From assembly GCA_030592625.1 (NCBI GenBank), contig JAUVIY010000114.1:1-7762 (forward strand): 7,762 nucleotides of DNA. Reading direction: 5' to 3'. The DNA is from Spirochaeta sp. GTDB lineage: Bacteria; Spirochaetota; Spirochaetia; DSM-2461. Under the pieces are notes generated by a model, which saw only the letters and a list, made by a program, of their open reading frames with translations, was not told the origin of the DNA and searched no databases. Of the stretch, positions 5,524 through 7,762 are shown one piece after another. Numbering within the stretch: the first letter of the stretch is position 1; the number at the start of each line of letters is the position of its first letter. The position numbers and the translations under genes are program-made.

Positions 5524-5551
5524 ATTATAGGTTCAGAGGAATCCATGAATA
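5524..5551 (-). promoter_or_regulatory. Possible radC promoter
   Basis: A perfect TATAAT is read on the minus strand at 5529-5524. Its -35 region is weak: TATTCA at 5551-5546 with a 16-base spacer, three of six matches. The transcript would start near 5517 and carry the inverted repeat at 5478-5497 in its leader. The same bases read TATTAT on the plus strand, so they might also serve the DUF2804 gene, but no plus-strand -35 is evident. Confidence 0.35.
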
Positions 5552-6579
5552 TCCAGAATGAAATTACCGCTCCATGTCCGTTGCTGGATGACCGCGGCCA
5601 TATCACTGAAGAGGGTTGGGCCCGGCACCCATATTGGAGATATGACAGAACAGCGGTTAAAGCCTCATGGCTGAGAATCAAGGAATGGGATTACTATTAT
5701 GTACTCTCAGACGATTTGAAGAGGGGAATCACCTTAACCATTAGCGATCTGGGTTATGCCGGCCTGATGGCTCTCTGTTGGCTGGATTTCGAAAATGGAA
5801 CCGCCGACCAGGTGGATACCATCGCCGTTCTCACCCGGGGAAGGATTACTTCAGGGGATTCGGGACAACTGGAATTCAAGGATAAGAAACTTTTCCTTCG
5901 TTTTGAGACCGGTGAAGGCTGCCATAAGCTTGTTTTCTCGGCTCCTTCCCTGGTGTCCTCTCTGGGAGAGGCGGGGCTGCATGGAGAGATTGACCTTTAT
6001 CAGCCTGCGGATCTCGAAAGCATGAATATTGCCACTTCCTGGGCTGAAAAACGGAAACGCTTTTACTACAACCGGAAAATCAACGGCATGAGTGCTTCAG
6101 GATTCGTGAAGGTCGGCAACAAGGAATATTCATTCCGGCAGGAAACCTCTTCCGGCGGCCTGGACTGGGGGAGGGGCGCCTGGACCTATCGGAACCGATG
6201 GTTCTGGGGATCGGCCGGCGGCCGGGTGAATGACAAGCCTTTCGGTATTAACCTCGGCTATGGATTTTCCGACCGGAGCCCCGCCAGTGAGAACCTGTTG
6301 TTTTACGACGGCAAGGTACATAAGCTGGGTGATGTGCATTTCGAATATAATCCTTCGAATTACATGGCGCCATGGCAGATGCTCGACGACGATATGCGCC
6401 TGAATCTCAGTTTCGTTCCAATTGTCGATCGGTTCTCTTCGGTTAATCTTGCATTAATCCGGTCGGTTCAGCATCAGGTTTTCGGTCGATTCTCCGGCAG
6501 GGTGGTTCTGGACGACGGTACCGGGCTGAAACTGGATAATTTTCTCGGTTTCGCCGAAGATGTCCTGAATCACTGGTAA
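5545..6579 (+). CDS. DUF2804 family protein
   Basis: The product has 344 residues, near the usual length of DUF2804, a family of unknown function whose members look like soluble, beta-rich proteins. No signal peptide or membrane helix is present. Recognisable features are the N-terminal CPLLDDRGHITEEGWARHP, many Trp and Tyr residues (RTAVKASWLRIKEWDYYYVL), the segment QPADLESMNIATSWAEKRKR followed by FYYNRKINGM, the central LDWGRGAWTYRNRWFWGS at 206-223, and GINLGYGFSDRS with a following acidic, Phe-rich C-terminal half. A lipocalin-like double beta-barrel related to AttH/carotenoid-hydratase-like proteins is possible, but this is inference. An open frame runs back to a GTG at 5437 inside radC; it is rejected because GAGGA at 5537-5541 sits just before the ATG at 5545 and family similarity begins there. 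The antiporter gene follows after 15 bases, so the two probably form an operon. Confidence 0.88.
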   Translation: MNIQNEITAPCPLLDDRGHITEEGWARHPYWRYDRTAVKASWLRIKEWDYYYVLSDDLKRGITLTISDLGYAGLMALCWLDFENGTADQVDTIAVLTRGRITSGDSGQLEFKDKKLFLRFETGEGCHKLVFSAPSLVSSLGEAGLHGEIDLYQPADLESMNIATSWAEKRKRFYYNRKINGMSASGFVKVGNKEYSFRQETSSGGLDWGRGAWTYRNRWFWGSAGGRVNDKPFGINLGYGFSDRSPASENLLFYDGKVHKLGDVHFEYNPSNYMAPWQMLDDDMRLNLSFVPIVDRFSSVNLALIRSVQHQVFGRFSGRVVLDDGTGLKLDNFLGFAEDVLNHW

Positions 6580-6594
6580 ATAAGGTAATACGGC

Positions 6595-7762
6595 ATGACT
6601 CTTCAGCTCATCATTGTTCTTATCCTGGTAGGCGGCTGGCTCTTCGGCCGAATGACATCCCGCATCGGTTTGCCGAGTGTCCTCGGGATGACCATCTGGG
6701 GTGTGCTCATCGGCTCACTGTGGCGGGATTCAATACCGGTGGAACTCTGGGATCTGGCTCCCTTCCTCAAATCCCTGGCTCTCATCGTCATACTGCTCAG
6801 GGCCGGTCTGGGTATCAGGCTTTCCACCCTCAGAAAAGTAGGGGCCGTCGCCATGAAAATGGCTTTCATGCCGGCACTTCTCGAGGCATCCGCATTAACG
6901 TTGTTGTTTCACTGCGTCCTGGGATTCGATTGGAGAGTTTCGGCTCTCGCCGCCACCCTGTTATCGGCAGTTTCTCCTGCGGCAGTGGTGCCTGCCATGC
7001 TGACACTGAAAGAGGAAGGCTACGGAACCTACAAGGACGTGCCGACGATAATGCTGGCCGGGGCCAGTCTGGATAATGTCATTGTTATTACGATGTTCAC
7101 TCTGTTCCTTGGACTTGCCAAAGGCGAAGAGTTGAGCCTGATGAGAACTCTGCTGATGATTCCCCGGTCCCTCCTGCTTGGGATTCTTCCGGGATTGGCT
7201 CTGGGATTCTTTCTCGTCTGGTTCTTTGAACATTATTACAACAAAATCCGGGCCACAGAGAAAGTGCTGCTTCTGCTGGGATTGAGTGTCATCCTGGTTC
7301 AGGTAGGTGACTGGATTCATACCGCGGCTCTGCTGGGCATCATGACGATCGGCTTTATTCTGCTGGCCAGGGCCGAGCGGGTGGCTATGGAACTCTCCCA
7401 TAAGCTGAGTAAGCTCTGGGTGTTCAGTGAGATTATCCTGTTTGTCCTCATCGGGATGTCGGTACGCCTGGATGTGGCATTGAACGTTGGTCCTTTAGCC
7501 TTGATTCTGATTACCGGCGGTCTTATCGCCCGGTCCATCGGTGTTTTGCTGGCTACTGCAGGTTCATCACTCAACCGTAAGGAGAAGCTGTTTTCGATAA
7601 TCGCATACATTCCAAAGGCGAATGTTCAGGCAGCCCTGGGGGCCGTCCCCTTGCAGGAAGGTGTGGCCGGTGGGGATGTCATACTGGCATATGCCGTTGT
7701 GGCAATTATTTTTACCGCACCTCTGGGTCTCATCGGAATCCGTCTGGGAGGACCGAAGCTGC
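6595..7762 (+). CDS. CPA-type cation:proton antiporter (3' end outside window)
   Basis: At least 389 residues are visible and no stop is reached; the family length suggests that only a short tail is missing. The chain is a series of membrane helices of the sodium/hydrogen exchanger type (PF00999 pattern). Landmarks are the N-terminal helix, RIGLPSVLGMTIWGVLIGS at 23-41 (the re-entrant 'G-x-P-x-V-x-G' style segment), ALIVILLRAGLGIRLSTLRK at 62-81, the unwound-helix motif SAVSPAAVVPAML at 124-136, the ion-site helix AGASLDNVIVITMF at 155-168, and IIAYIPKANVQAALGA at 335-350. It would exchange Na+ or K+ for H+ across the cytoplasmic membrane. Asp160 is followed by Asn161, where related antiporters carry Asp-Asp or Asn-Asp with an essential second Asp. 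The ATG has a modest AAGG site 9 bases upstream and lies 15 bases behind the DUF2804 stop. Confidence 0.88.
   Translation, partial: MTLQLIIVLILVGGWLFGRMTSRIGLPSVLGMTIWGVLIGSLWRDSIPVELWDLAPFLKSLALIVILLRAGLGIRLSTLRKVGAVAMKMAFMPALLEASALTLLFHCVLGFDWRVSALAATLLSAVSPAAVVPAMLTLKEEGYGTYKDVPTIMLAGASLDNVIVITMFTLFLGLAKGEELSLMRTLLMIPRSLLLGILPGLALGFFLVWFFEHYYNKIRATEKVLLLLGLSVILVQVGDWIHTAALLGIMTIGFILLARAERVAMELSHKLSKLWVFSEIILFVLIGMSVRLDVALNVGPLALILITGGLIARSIGVLLATAGSSLNRKEKLFSIIAYIPKANVQAALGAVPLQEGVAGGDVILAYAVVAIIFTAPLGLIGIRLGGPKL

Noticed and set aside
5437..5544. Upstream extension of the DUF2804 protein from a GTG inside radC
   Set aside because: It overlaps the radC start, has no ribosome binding site, encodes a low-similarity polar tail, and a good GAGGA site precedes the ATG at 5545.
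6961..7401. Minus-strand open frame opposite the antiporter
   Set aside because: His/Gln/Ser-rich sequence typical of the antisense of a membrane-protein gene; the plus-strand frame carries clear family motifs.

Overview
The window looks like bacterial chromosome from a Gram-negative or otherwise diderm organism. It has a C-terminal outer-membrane beta-barrel fragment ending in Phe, a secreted FecR-domain protein, a lipoprotein signal with an LSAC lipobox, and strong GGAGG ribosome binding sites. Base composition is moderate in GC and uneven between genes. The mixture of families (DUF1576, DUF2804, FecR, a RadC-like MPN protein) would fit a free-living spirochaete, but this is an impression and no marker gene is present to prove it. 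There are no tRNA or rRNA genes, insertion sequences, CRISPR arrays or phage genes.

Layout. (1) Positions 1-1830, plus strand: an envelope operon made of the end of a beta-barrel protein, a periplasmic FecR-domain protein and a lipoprotein, closed by a good hairpin terminator. (2) Positions 1910-2506, plus strand: a two-helix membrane protein with a probable bacterial PH-like domain. It has a perfect Shine-Dalgarno sequence but no ATG, GTG or TTG at its evident start; the initiating codon appears to be ATT. (3) Positions 5454-2531, minus strand: a RadC-like MPN protein, a small SpoIIAA/STAS-like protein, a large DUF1576 membrane protein with its own promoter (TTGACA, 17 bp, GAGAAT), and a small protein that looks like a degenerate GHKL ATPase fold. 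The DUF1576 gene also has a strong Shine-Dalgarno sequence followed only by ATT/ATC, so it is a second candidate for a rare start codon. (4) Positions 5545-7762, plus strand, divergent from radC: a DUF2804 protein and, 15 bp downstream, a CPA-type cation:proton antiporter that runs off the window end. A perfect inverted repeat lies between the divergent genes.

Most worth a second look: two unrelated genes in less than 8 kb whose sequence points to AUU/AUC initiation; the possible regulatory pair (STAS-like and GHKL-like) on either side of the uncharacterised DUF1576 membrane protein; and an antiporter with Asp-Asn where relatives are expected to carry Asp-Asp or Asn-Asp. No complete new defence or mobile system is visible.
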